Shown piece by piece: positions 1-7,234 of a stretch of DNA of 64,000 nt. Positions within the stretch are counted from its first letter, which is position 1. The number at the start of each line of letters is the position of its first letter. Source of the stretch: Gemmatimonadota bacterium (GTDB lineage: Bacteria; Gemmatimonadota; Gemmatimonadetes; Gemmatimonadales; GWC2-71-9); contig JAZKBR010000002.1 of the NCBI GenBank assembly GCA_040388535.1, forward strand, positions 582,485 to 646,484, given 5' to 3'. The notes beneath the pieces are model-generated. The model had not been told where the DNA came from. It did not search any database and saw only the letters and a program-made list of their open reading frames with translations. The translations under genes were made by a program, and so were the position numbers.

Positions 1-1653
1 GCGTCCGAGCTTGGCGCCGTGATCGTAGTCGATGTACTGCGGCTCATCGGTGGGCTGGTGGTAATCCACCGCGTAGCCGAGCGAGAAGTAGGTGACCGGA
101 ATGCTCTTGGCGAAGTAGCTGACCTGGTCGGAGCGGCAGAAGCGATTCAGGGCGTTGGTGCGATCCCAGGAGTAGTCGATGACCATCGGCTCGCTACGCA
201 CGGCGTTGACCGAATCGACGAGTTCGCCGAACTGGGCCGAGAGTCGGCGCGACCCGAGCATCTGCACGGAGTTGGGGCCACCGAAGCGCACGTCGGTGAC
301 GCGACCCTTGCCGAGCATGTCCATGTTGTGCGCGGCGACGATGGAATCGAGCGGGACGGTCGGATGATCGACAAACCAGCGCGAACCGAGGAGGCCCTTC
401 TCCTCGCCGACGTGCGAGATGAAGATCATCGAGCGGCGTGGCGGCGTCTGCGTCGCAAAGCGTTCGGCGATCTCGAGCAGGACCACGGTGCCGGAGCCAT
501 CGTCGTCGGCGCCGTTGTTGACGGAGTCGCGGCGAATCGGGCGAATGCTGCGCGCCCGTGCGATCATCGAATCGATCAGGTGCTGCTCGGTGGCGGTCGG
601 CGTGCGTGCCGCATCATTGGCGCCCTGCGGGCGGATGATCCGGTTGTAGGCGCGCAGCGAATCGTGATCGGGCGCGGCCGCGTTCATGCCGATATGGTCG
701 TTGTGCGCACCGATCAGGACATAGGTCGCACGGAGGGTCGGGTCAGTCCCCGGCAGGATCGCGATGACGTTGCGCCCCGGGTACTTCGACATCCGCCACT
801 CGTAGCTCCAGGCGCCGGCCACCGGCTGTCCGGTCGCGCCGATGCTGAGCTGGTCGAGTGGCTTGCCGAAGATCTTTGCCGCGGCGGCGAGTGAAATGTT
901 GGCACCACCGGCCGTGGCATTCGCGCCGGGGAGGGTCGCGGGCTTCATCGCGATCCGGCCGGCGAAGACGCCGTTGAGCAGAGCGCGGTTCATGCCGTCG
1001 AGCGAGGCGACGAGGATGGCTGCGGCGCCGGCGTTCTGGGCGCGGTTATCGCGCACCGCGGTGGTGCCGCGCGTTCCCGTTGCCGAGGCGTTCGTCGCGG
1101 CGGGAAGGAAGACCACGACCTTGCCACGGAGCAGGGCCGGGTCGAGGAGGACCGTCGTGTCGCCCCAGCGTCCGCCGAAAACCGTCGGCAGGTTATCGCC
1201 GGTGAATTTTGCCGCGAGGCCGTTGAGAGCCGACGGCGCCGTGGGAACCCAGTCGGTGACCGGCGCGAGCGCAGCACCGCCGATGGCAAGCCGACTCTGA
1301 GCCAGCTCATAGCCGGTTGGCCCGAGCGGCAACTCCTGGAACCAGGTGCCATTGTCGCCGCCCGGCTGGAGGCCGAGGCGCTTGAATTCGCGCGCGATGT
1401 ACTCGGTGCCCTTGAAGTTCCCGAGAGTCCCGGCCTCGCGGCCCATCATCGAGTCATCTGCGAGTTGATAGAGCCGCGTGCGCAGGTCGTTGGCGGTGAT
1501 TGCCGCTTCGGTCGGACGCGGGGCCCAGGTGCGGGGACCCTCGTCGGGCCAGACCACCTTGTCGCCGCTGGGGACGGGAGAATTGCCAGGCCGTGAGCCG
1601 CTGCACGCCGCGAGGGCCGTGAGCAGCGAGAACGCGATGGAGCGATTGCGCAT
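1..1653 (-). CDS. M28 family zinc aminopeptidase (3' end cut by window edge)
   Basis: Secreted or lipid-anchored metallopeptidase of the M28 (aminopeptidase S/Y, glutamate carboxypeptidase II-like) family; 551 codons are visible and the C-terminus runs off the window. The first residues form a signal peptide ending in a lipobox-like AACSGS. The catalytic core shows the expected di-zinc ligands in order: GAHNDHIG (His/Asp), NGADDDGSG (bridging Asp), GEEKGL (Glu pair), HNMDMLG (Asp) and YHQPTDEP (His). A protease-associated-like insert precedes this core. The chosen ATG at 1653 has an AAGGAA ribosome site upstream; an ATG at about 1707 in the same frame is possible. It lies downstream of dnaN on the same strand, separated by a hairpin. 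It probably degrades extracellular peptides; substrate unknown. Confidence 0.9.
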   Translation of the reverse strand, partial: MRNRSIAFSLLTALAACSGSRPGNSPVPSGDKVVWPDEGPRTWAPRPTEAAITANDLRTRLYQLADDSMMGREAGTLGNFKGTEYIAREFKRLGLQPGGDNGTWFQELPLGPTGYELAQSRLAIGGAALAPVTDWVPTAPSALNGLAAKFTGDNLPTVFGGRWGDTTVLLDPALLRGKVVVFLPAATNASATGTRGTTAVRDNRAQNAGAAAILVASLDGMNRALLNGVFAGRIAMKPATLPGANATAGGANISLAAAAKIFGKPLDQLSIGATGQPVAGAWSYEWRMSKYPGRNVIAILPGTDPTLRATYVLIGAHNDHIGMNAAAPDHDSLRAYNRIIRPQGANDAARTPTATEQHLIDSMIARARSIRPIRRDSVNNGADDDGSGTVVLLEIAERFATQTPPRRSMIFISHVGEEKGLLGSRWFVDHPTVPLDSIVAAHNMDMLGKGRVTDVRFGGPNSVQMLGSRRLSAQFGELVDSVNAVRSEPMVIDYSWDRTNALNRFCRSDQVSYFAKSIPVTYFSLGYAVDYHQPTDEPQYIDYDHGAKLGR

Positions 1654-1748
1654 CGGGAGGTTCCTTCGTGGTGCGGTCGAGACGGAGAAGAACGAGTCGG
1701 GGTTCATACGCGCGGCGCGGGTCGGAGGTTACTGCGGAGGCGAGCCCT

Positions 1749-1772
1749 GGGTGCCGCGCAAGCGCAGCACCC
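1749..1772. repeat. GTGCCGC-family hairpin downstream of dnaN
   Basis: Inverted repeat GGGTGC/GCACCC enclosing a GCGC-AA-GCGC core. It sits just past the dnaN stop. It could end the dnaN transcript, but there is no T-run on either strand. It resembles the palindromes at 10871-10890, 28551-28572 and 49161-49181. Confidence 0.6.
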
Positions 1773-1783
1773 ACACCACCCTC

Positions 1784-2896
1784 CTAGTCCAGCAACCTCA
1801 ATGGCATGACGAGCGTCAGGTACGCGGCCGGATCGTCCCAGCCCACGGGTTCCACCGTCGCGGCGCGCTCGGGCGCCTTGAAGGTGAGACGGACCTCGTC
1901 GGTCGGCATGTACTTCAGCACTTCGAGCAGATAGTTCGCGTTGAAGCCGATATCGAGTGGCTCGCCATCGTACGACACGGTGATCTCTTCCTGGGCTTCG
2001 CCGAGGTCGGGCGTGGTCACGGACAACCGGCAGGAACCATCGCCGAAGGACATCCGGATCCGGTGGGTCTGGTCGCTTGCGACGATCGCCATGCGGCGCA
2101 GCGCCGACATCAGCGAGGATTTCTCGGCCGTTGCGACCTTGTCGTTCTCGCGGGGAATCACCTGCTCGTAGTTCGGATACGGCCCTTCGATGAGACGCGT
2201 GAAGACCTGGGTCGTGGCGGACCGGAAGCCGAGGTGATTGTCGGAGCGGCCGATCTCGATTTCATCGTCGGGTCCGAAGAGCTTGCGGAACTGCTCCAGC
2301 GCCTTGGGCGGCACGATGAGCTCGGCTTCCTGCCCGGCGATGCCCTGCAGCGGCACTTCCATCTTGGCGAGGCGGTGTCCGTTGGTCGCGACCATCCGCA
2401 TCCGGTCGGGCATCAGCTGCCAGAGCACGCCGTTGAGGATCGGGCGGCTCTCCTCGGTGCTCGCGGCGAAGGCCACGTGCGCCACCAGCTTCTGCAGATC
2501 GCGGGCAGTGGTCTTGGACGAGCCATCGAAGGCCACCTGCGGGAAGGCCGGGAACTCTTCGCGCGGCAATCCGAGCAGCTTGAATTTCGAGCGGCCGCAC
2601 TCGATGGTGACACGCTGTTCGCCCTGCGTGGTGAGCCGGATGCCGGCACTCGGCAGTTCGCGCACCAGCTCGACCAGCTTGCGGGCCGGGAGCGTGATGG
2701 CGCCTTCCTGATCGACCGATGCGGGCACCAGCGTGCTGACGGCGATGTCGAGGTCGGTGCCGGAAAGTCGCAGCCCATCCTTCGACGCTTCGAGGAGGAT
2801 GTTGGCTAGCACGGGCAGCGTGGTCTTGGATGGCACAGCCGCCGCGACTGCGACGAGTCCCTCCTGGAGCTGCTCACGCGTGATGGTCAACTTCAT
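1784..2896 (-). CDS. dnaN: DNA polymerase III beta subunit (sliding clamp)
   Basis: The 370-residue protein matches the normal size of the bacterial beta clamp and starts with the typical MKLTITREQLQEGL. It continues through the three repeated clamp domains (roughly 1-125, 126-250, 251-370). The C-terminal VMPLRLLD resembles the conserved VMPMRL tail near the peptide-binding pocket. The clamp encircles DNA and tethers DNA polymerase III and other partners. It lies downstream of dnaA on the same strand with 228 bp between them, the usual dnaA-dnaN order, and that gap has origin-like features. Start ATG at 2896. Confidence 0.97.
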   Translation of the reverse strand: MKLTITREQLQEGLVAVAAAVPSKTTLPVLANILLEASKDGLRLSGTDLDIAVSTLVPASVDQEGAITLPARKLVELVRELPSAGIRLTTQGEQRVTIECGRSKFKLLGLPREEFPAFPQVAFDGSSKTTARDLQKLVAHVAFAASTEESRPILNGVLWQLMPDRMRMVATNGHRLAKMEVPLQGIAGQEAELIVPPKALEQFRKLFGPDDEIEIGRSDNHLGFRSATTQVFTRLIEGPYPNYEQVIPRENDKVATAEKSSLMSALRRMAIVASDQTHRIRMSFGDGSCRLSVTTPDLGEAQEEITVSYDGEPLDIGFNANYLLEVLKYMPTDEVRLTFKAPERAATVEPVGWDDPAAYLTLVMPLRLLD

Positions 2897-3124
2897 CGAC
2901 GTCCCCGGGTTGCTGTAGTTCCTGCTAAATACACTTAATAAGACTCTAGTAGTAGTCGTAGAGGGTGGGGAATTGTGGACCCACTCTCCAACTCCATAGG
3001 GCGTAGCGAGCTACGCCCCTGCAACCACGTTGATACCACGTTGACGTTGGGGAACACGCTCCGGTTTCCCCACGACAATCCGCACTGCCAACGTCATCCA
3101 CGATGACGTCATGCACAGTGTGCA
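2897..3124. other. Candidate chromosomal origin (oriC), dnaA-dnaN intergenic region
   Basis: This 228-bp gap between dnaA and dnaN is dense in structure. Read on the minus strand it has a DnaA-box core TCCACA (2974-2979), a C-rich spacer (2962-2973), a run of CTA triplets (2947-2961) resembling DnaA-trios, then an AT-rich stretch (2924-2944). A second box-like site, TCATCCACG, lies at 3094-3102 (7 of 9 to TTATCCACA). Two direct 9-mers CCACGTTGA sit 11 bp apart at 3025 and 3036. Perfect palindromes occur at 2999-3018 (GGGCGTAG/CTACGCCC), 3091-3109 (ACGTCATC/GATGACGT) and 3112-3124 (TGCACA/TGTGCA). Gene context supports an origin; function is inferred. Confidence 0.6.
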
Positions 3125-4516
3125 CTAGACTGTCAACAACTCCGCGCGGGCCGATTCTACGCGCTCCCGGAACTGGCGATCGCGGCCGAGTTGCGACTGG
3201 ACCTTGTCCACCGAGTGGATGACGGTCGAGTGATCGCGGCCACCAAAGGCCTGACCGATCTCGACCAGTTGCATCTGCAGGAGCTCGCGCGCCAGGAACA
3301 TCGCGATCTGCCGCGGCACGGTGAGCGTCTTGATGCGCGCCTTGGACTTGAGCCCCTCGGGGGTCACGCCCCAGCGCCGCGCCACGACCTCCTGGACCTT
3401 CTCGATGGTCGGCAGGGTCCGTGACCGGGCATCGGCCTCGTCGCTGGGCCGCATCTTGTCGGCCAGGGCCTCGCGCGCGAGATCGATCGAGATCTCGCGA
3501 TGCCGGAGCGACGCATAGAGCAGCAGCTTGATGATGCACCCTTCGAGTTCGCGCACATTCGACCGAACGTTTTCCGCGATGAAGCGGAGGACATCGTCGG
3601 GAATGGTCGTCTCGAGGTGATCCTGCTCCTGCTTCTTGCGCAGGATGGCGATCCGGTGCTCGAGGTCGGGCTGCTTGACGTCGGCCACCATGCCCCACTC
3701 GAAGCGGGACACGAGTCGCGCCTCGAGGCCGGGAATTTCCTTCGGCAGGCGATCGGAGGTCAGGACGATCTGCTTGCCTGCCTCGTAGAGCGCGTTGAAG
3801 GTATGGAAGAACTCTTCCTGGGTCGCTTCCTTCCCTTCGAGGAAGTGCACGTCGTCGACGATGAACAGATCAACATCGGCGCGATAGCGACGCCGCAGGT
3901 CGGGCATCGTGCGGCCGTGAATCCCTTCGATCACTTCGTTGATGAACTGTTCGGCGCCAACGTAGAGCACGCGCGCACCGGGGTTCTTCGCCAGAACTTC
4001 GTGCGCGACCGCCTGCATCAGGTGGGTCTTGCCGAGGCCGGTGGGGCCGTAGATGAAGAACGGGTTGTACTGCTTGCCAGGCGCTTCGGCGACGGCGTGC
4101 GCGGCGGCGGCGGCGAGTTCGTTGGACTTGCCGATGACGAACGAGTTGAACGTATAGCGATCGTTGAGCGGCTGGGCGCTGGGGTTCGCCGGCGTCGCGA
4201 GCATCGCACCCGGTTCGGCCACGGCCTGCGGCACGAAGAGATCCATCTGCGGCCGCTTCTGGCGCTCGGCGGCCACGCGGAACGACACGGCGACGGGCTC
4301 GCCGGCGGCTTCGGTCGCGACGGAGGTCAGGGCCACGGCGTATTTCTCTTCGTTCCAGCGCTTCGCGAAGTCGTCAGGGGTGCTGACGACGAGGCTACCG
4401 CCCTCGAAGGAAATGGCTTCATTGGACGCCAACCAGGTCTGGATCATGGCCTCGGGGATATCGCGCTTGGCTCCCTCGAGCACACGCTTCCAGAGATCTT
4501 TGGCGGTCAGCGGCAT
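3125..4516 (-). CDS. dnaA: Chromosomal replication initiator protein DnaA
   Basis: 463-residue AAA+ initiator that binds DnaA boxes and melts the origin. Domain I (about 1-85) contains the typical W.R.L near the N-terminus; a proline/alanine-rich linker spans about 90-120. The AAA+ domain has Walker A GPTGLGKTH at 157-165 and a Walker B region FIVDDVHF. The helix-turn-helix domain IV has the DnaA signature FGGRDHSTVIH near 424-434. Start ATG at 4516. It is divergent from rpmH; a good promoter with an embedded DnaA box lies upstream, suggesting autoregulation. dnaN follows after the candidate origin. Confidence 0.98.
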   Translation of the reverse strand: MPLTAKDLWKRVLEGAKRDIPEAMIQTWLASNEAISFEGGSLVVSTPDDFAKRWNEEKYAVALTSVATEAAGEPVAVSFRVAAERQKRPQMDLFVPQAVAEPGAMLATPANPSAQPLNDRYTFNSFVIGKSNELAAAAAHAVAEAPGKQYNPFFIYGPTGLGKTHLMQAVAHEVLAKNPGARVLYVGAEQFINEVIEGIHGRTMPDLRRRYRADVDLFIVDDVHFLEGKEATQEEFFHTFNALYEAGKQIVLTSDRLPKEIPGLEARLVSRFEWGMVADVKQPDLEHRIAILRKKQEQDHLETTIPDDVLRFIAENVRSNVRELEGCIIKLLLYASLRHREISIDLAREALADKMRPSDEADARSRTLPTIEKVQEVVARRWGVTPEGLKSKARIKTLTVPRQIAMFLARELLQMQLVEIGQAFGGRDHSTVIHSVDKVQSQLGRDRQFRERVESARAELLTV

Positions 4517-4562
4517 CTATTGGGCACGGTTTTTCGGGTAGGTCGGTCGTTCAGGGAGGCCG

Positions 4563-4591
4563 ATTCTAGGTCCCGAATGTGGAAAAGTCAA
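4563..4591 (-). promoter_or_regulatory. dnaA promoter
   Basis: On the minus strand: -35 TTGACT (4586-4591), a 17-bp spacer and -10 TAGAAT (4563-4568), 47 bp upstream of the dnaA ATG. It is close to the sigma-70 consensus. A DnaA-box-like 9-mer lies across the -35/spacer junction. Confidence 0.7.
4579..4587 (-). promoter_or_regulatory. DnaA box within the dnaA promoter
   Basis: TTTTCCACA on the minus strand, one mismatch from TTATCCACA. It overlaps the end of the -35 hexamer and the spacer, so bound DnaA should block its own transcription. Confidence 0.6.
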
Positions 4592-4595
4592 ACCC

Positions 4596-4624
4596 TTGAA
4601 TTCGGGGGTACTGACGGGTAGCTT
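4596..4624 (+). promoter_or_regulatory. Possible rpmH promoter
   Basis: TTGAAT (4596-4601), a 17-bp spacer and TAGCTT (4619-4624), about 30 bp upstream of the rpmH start. The -10 is weak, so this is tentative. Confidence 0.35.
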
Positions 4625-4654
4625 GTCTGGCTCTATTGGAGGGAGTGCCCAGTT

Positions 4655-4816
4655 ATGATGCCGACATACAAGCCGCGCAACAAGCGCCGTATCGCCAAGC
4701 ACGGGTTCCGGAACCGGATGGAAGATCGCTGGGGCCGTGCGGTCCTGTCGCGCCGCCGGAAGAAGGGGCGGAAGCGCCTGTCCGTGTCCATTGGCTCGAA
4801 GCACGCGCGCGTCTGA
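4655..4816 (+). CDS. rpmH: 50S ribosomal protein L34
   Basis: A 53-residue, very basic protein with the L34 pattern: a TYKPRNKRR start, HGFRNRM in the centre and a basic tail rich in R/K ([13 protein letters not shown]). L34 is a small protein of the large ribosomal subunit. GGAGGGA at 4638-4644 serves as the Shine-Dalgarno site; ATG at 4655 or the adjacent ATG at 4658 could start. It is the first gene of the rpmH-rnpA-yidD-yidC cluster and is divergent from dnaA. Its TGA stop overlaps a CTG codon that is the best start for rnpA, and the frame of rnpA stays open through the whole of rpmH. Confidence 0.96.
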   Translation: MMPTYKPRNKRRIAKHGFRNRMEDRWGRAVLSRRRKKGRKRLSVSIGSKHARV

Positions 4817-5160
4817 CCGACCGCGAGCGCCTTCCGCGCTCGCACCGGCTGGTCCGCGGGTCTGACGTTCACCTGGTCCTCCGGACCGGCCGTCGTTCCC
4901 GCCGAGCGCACCTCGACATTTTCTGGACGCCAGCTGTGGCGGGCCATTCGCGGATGGGACTGATCGTACCTCGGTTCCAGCAGAGCGCGGTGGCCCGCAA
5001 TCGTTTGCGGCGGCGGCTCAAGGACCTCTGGCGACGCGAGCTGACCCAGCGCCTGCCCGCTTCGGATGTGGTCTTCCGGGCGCGGAAAGAGGCTTACGGG
5101 GCGTCATTCGCCGCCCTGCGCGAGGAGCTCGCGGCCTGGGCCAGCACGTTCCAGTCGTGA
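4813..5160 (+). CDS. rnpA: Ribonuclease P protein component (CTG start proposed)
   Basis: Protein subunit of RNase P, which with the RNA subunit removes 5' leaders from pre-tRNA. The core is clear: [13 protein letters not shown] aligns with the LPRxxRL start of the family, followed by the RNR-type signature [14 protein letters not shown]. From the CTG at 4813 the protein has 115 residues, the usual family length. There is no in-frame ATG, GTG or TTG between 4648 and the conserved core. CTG overlaps the rpmH stop as CTGA, which suggests coupled reinitiation. The alternative is GTG 4645 or TTG 4636, giving a protein of 171-174 residues that nests rpmH completely, as known in Thermus. yidD follows with a GTGA overlap. 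Confidence 0.9.
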   Translation: MTDRERLPRSHRLVRGSDVHLVLRTGRRSRRAHLDIFWTPAVAGHSRMGLIVPRFQQSAVARNRLRRRLKDLWRRELTQRLPASDVVFRARKEAYGASFAALREELAAWASTFQS

Positions 5161-5378
5161 AACAGCTCCCTTCCCGGGCCCTCGCCCTCCTCATTCGTGG
5201 CTACCAGCGCTTCATTTCTCCGGCTCTTCCTCCGGCCTGTCGGTACTCACCGACCTGCTCGGCCTACGCGCTCGAAGCGGTGCAGCGCTATGGCGCGCTT
5301 CGCGGGGGATGGCTTGGTCTCAAGCGGGTGGCACGTTGCCATCCGTGGCACCCGGGTGGATATGACCCGGTACCCTGA
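5157..5378 (+). CDS. yidD: Membrane protein insertion efficiency factor YidD
   Basis: A 73-residue protein with the YidD/UPF0161 signature: a hydrophobic amphipathic N-terminus, then [20 protein letters not shown] with its conserved cysteines, an AL.R....G...G..R..RCHP segment, and a GGYDPVP end. YidD helps inner-membrane protein insertion, probably with YidC. GTG at 5157 overlaps the rnpA stop by four bases (GTGA), implying coupled translation. yidC follows 14 bp later. Confidence 0.95.
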   Translation: MKQLPSRALALLIRGYQRFISPALPPACRYSPTCSAYALEAVQRYGALRGGWLGLKRVARCHPWHPGGYDPVP

Positions 5379-5392
5379 CACGTGAGCTCACA

Positions 5393-7120
5393 GTGAACGA
5401 CCGCCGACCGCTCTTTGCGATCGCGCTGATCATGTTGATCGCGATGGTTCCCTCGCTGCTTCTCAAGAAGCCGGCCCCGAAGCCGAATGCTGCGGCGGTC
5501 GCCCCCGGGGATACATCGCAGACTCCCGCCCTCACGCGGAGCGACTCCGGGCCACCGGTGATGTCGGCCGCGCCCGCCACCCCCGACAGCGCGGCAATCA
5601 CCGCGCCCGTGGTGGCCGAAGACACCGTGGTGGTGCGCTCGCCGCTCTACCGCTATGCCATCTCGACGCATGGCGGGCGAATGATTTCGTCGCGCTTCCT
5701 GCGCTACAAGTCGATGGCGCGCGGCGACACGCTCGCGACCGGGAAGCCCGATACCCTCGAGCTGCTGCCGGCCGGGACGTCGCTCCTGGATGCCAAGCTT
5801 GCCATCGCCGGCGACACGCTGCGGCTCGATCGCGTGGCCTACACAGCGTCGGTCGATTCGCTCACGCCGAGCGACGGCAACGAGATCGTCACCTTCACCG
5901 GCACGTCCGGTAATTACGGCATCACCCTGCGCTACCACTTCGCGCCGGATGATTTCCGGGTGCACGTCGACGGCGAAGTCACCGGACTCTCGGCGGGGGG
6001 CGGCACCCTGCTGGTCTCGCTGGGCGATGGCTTTCGCGATTCAGAAAAGAATCTCGTCGAGGATCATCGCGAACGCGCCATCGTCACCAAGCAGGACGGC
6101 ACCAAGCTCACGCGAATCATGACCCTGGTGCCGCGCCAGCCGACGACGCTGAGCGGACCCTTCGAATGGGTGGCGGTGAAGAGCAAGTATTTCGTGGTGG
6201 GCGCCTTTGCCTACGACTCACTTGGCCCCAAGCGCTTCAACGGCCGGATCGGTGGTGTGCGGGCGATCGCCCCCGATGCGCTCCCGGAGAAGCCGGTCCG
6301 CGCCAGCATTGCGGCGTCGCTCTCGGTCCCGGCGAGCGGGAAGTTCGGGGTGACGTTCTATGTCGGGCCGATGGAATACGATCGCCTCAACCACATGGGT
6401 CACGATTTCGATGACGTGAACCCCTACGGCTGGGCCTGGCTCCGGCCGGTGATTCGGCCGATCGCGGTGGCGCTGCGCGATCTGTTCATCTGGATGCATC
6501 ACGCACTGGGGCTGGGCTACGGCCTGGTGATCGTGGCGTTCGGCATCATGATTCGCCTGGTGCTCTGGCCACTCAACCAGAAGGCAATGCGGTCGATGAC
6601 CGCGATGCAGGCGATCCAGCCCCAGCTCACGGCGATCCAGGAGAAGTACAAGGAGGATCCCGCGCGGCTGCAGCAGGAGATGTTCAAGCTCTACAAGGAG
6701 AACAACGTCAACCCGTTCGGCGGCTGCTGGCCGATGCTGCTGCCGTATCCGATGCTGGTGGCGGTCTTCTTCGTGCTGCAGAACACGATCGAGTTGCGCG
6801 GCGTGAGCTTCCTGTGGATGCCCGACCTGGCCCAGTTCGATCCGCTCTACATCATTCCGGTGCTGATGGCGTCGTCGATGTTCGCGGTCTCGAAGATCGG
6901 CATGATGGGAATGCCGCCCAATCCGCAGACCAAGATGATGTCGTGGCTGATGCCGCTGATGATGCTGATCTTCTTCTCGAAGTTCGCCTCCGGCCTGAAC
7001 CTGTACTACGCCGTACAGAACATGGTCTCGTTGCCGCAGCAGTGGCTGATCATGAAGGAGCGGCGGAAGGTGATGGAAGCGAGGAATGCGCCGGTGGTGA
7101 TCGGGACGAAGAAGAAATAG
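5393..7120 (+). CDS. yidC: Membrane protein insertase YidC
   Basis: 575-residue Oxa1/YidC/Alb3 family insertase. It starts with a transmembrane anchor (about 5-23), then an Ala/Pro-rich linker, then the large periplasmic beta-domain typical of Gram-negative YidC (about 75-335). The C-terminal 200 residues carry the conserved insertase core with five membrane segments; NPFGGCWPMLLPYPML matches the conserved NP..GC.P...Q.P region, with Y replacing the usual Q. It ends in a basic tail. GTG at 5393 is used as start. The two-domain form implies a diderm envelope. The stop codon abuts a heptanucleotide repeat tract. Confidence 0.97.
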   Translation: MNDRRPLFAIALIMLIAMVPSLLLKKPAPKPNAAAVAPGDTSQTPALTRSDSGPPVMSAAPATPDSAAITAPVVAEDTVVVRSPLYRYAISTHGGRMISSRFLRYKSMARGDTLATGKPDTLELLPAGTSLLDAKLAIAGDTLRLDRVAYTASVDSLTPSDGNEIVTFTGTSGNYGITLRYHFAPDDFRVHVDGEVTGLSAGGGTLLVSLGDGFRDSEKNLVEDHRERAIVTKQDGTKLTRIMTLVPRQPTTLSGPFEWVAVKSKYFVVGAFAYDSLGPKRFNGRIGGVRAIAPDALPEKPVRASIAASLSVPASGKFGVTFYVGPMEYDRLNHMGHDFDDVNPYGWAWLRPVIRPIAVALRDLFIWMHHALGLGYGLVIVAFGIMIRLVLWPLNQKAMRSMTAMQAIQPQLTAIQEKYKEDPARLQQEMFKLYKENNVNPFGGCWPMLLPYPMLVAVFFVLQNTIELRGVSFLWMPDLAQFDPLYIIPVLMASSMFAVSKIGMMGMPPNPQTKMMSWLMPLMMLIFFSKFASGLNLYYAVQNMVSLPQQWLIMKERRKVMEARNAPVVIGTKKK

Positions 7121-7125
7121 AGATG

Positions 7126-7234
7126 AGAGACTAGAGACTAGAGACTAGAGAAGACCTGAGAGGCCGACATCTGATCGAGATGCCGGCCTCTTACATTCTG
7201 CGAGTCTCTAGTCTCTAGTCTCTAGTCTCTAGTC
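7126..7234. repeat. Heptanucleotide repeat pair forming a large inverted repeat
   Basis: The left arm 7126-7150 is tandem GAGACTA units and the right arm 7203-7234 is tandem reverse-complement TCTCTAG units. Between them is a second nested palindrome, GAGGCCG...CGGCCTC with ATCT/AGAT inside. The tract lies between the convergent yidC and the 7233-8072 gene, whose stop codon lies at the edge of the right arm. A cruciform or bidirectional terminator role is possible. Confidence 0.8.

Noticed and set aside
2999-3018. Intrinsic terminator for dnaA
   Set aside because: The GGGCGTAG/CTACGCCC hairpin lacks a T-run on the transcript side; it is listed as part of the origin region instead.
3500-4621. 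Long plus-strand open frame antisense to dnaA
   Set aside because: Shadow of the dnaA frame; low-complexity composition and no motif.
7126-7234. CRISPR array
   Set aside because: The repeats are 7-bp tandem units without spacers, so they are microsatellite-type. No array with unique spacers appears anywhere in the window.
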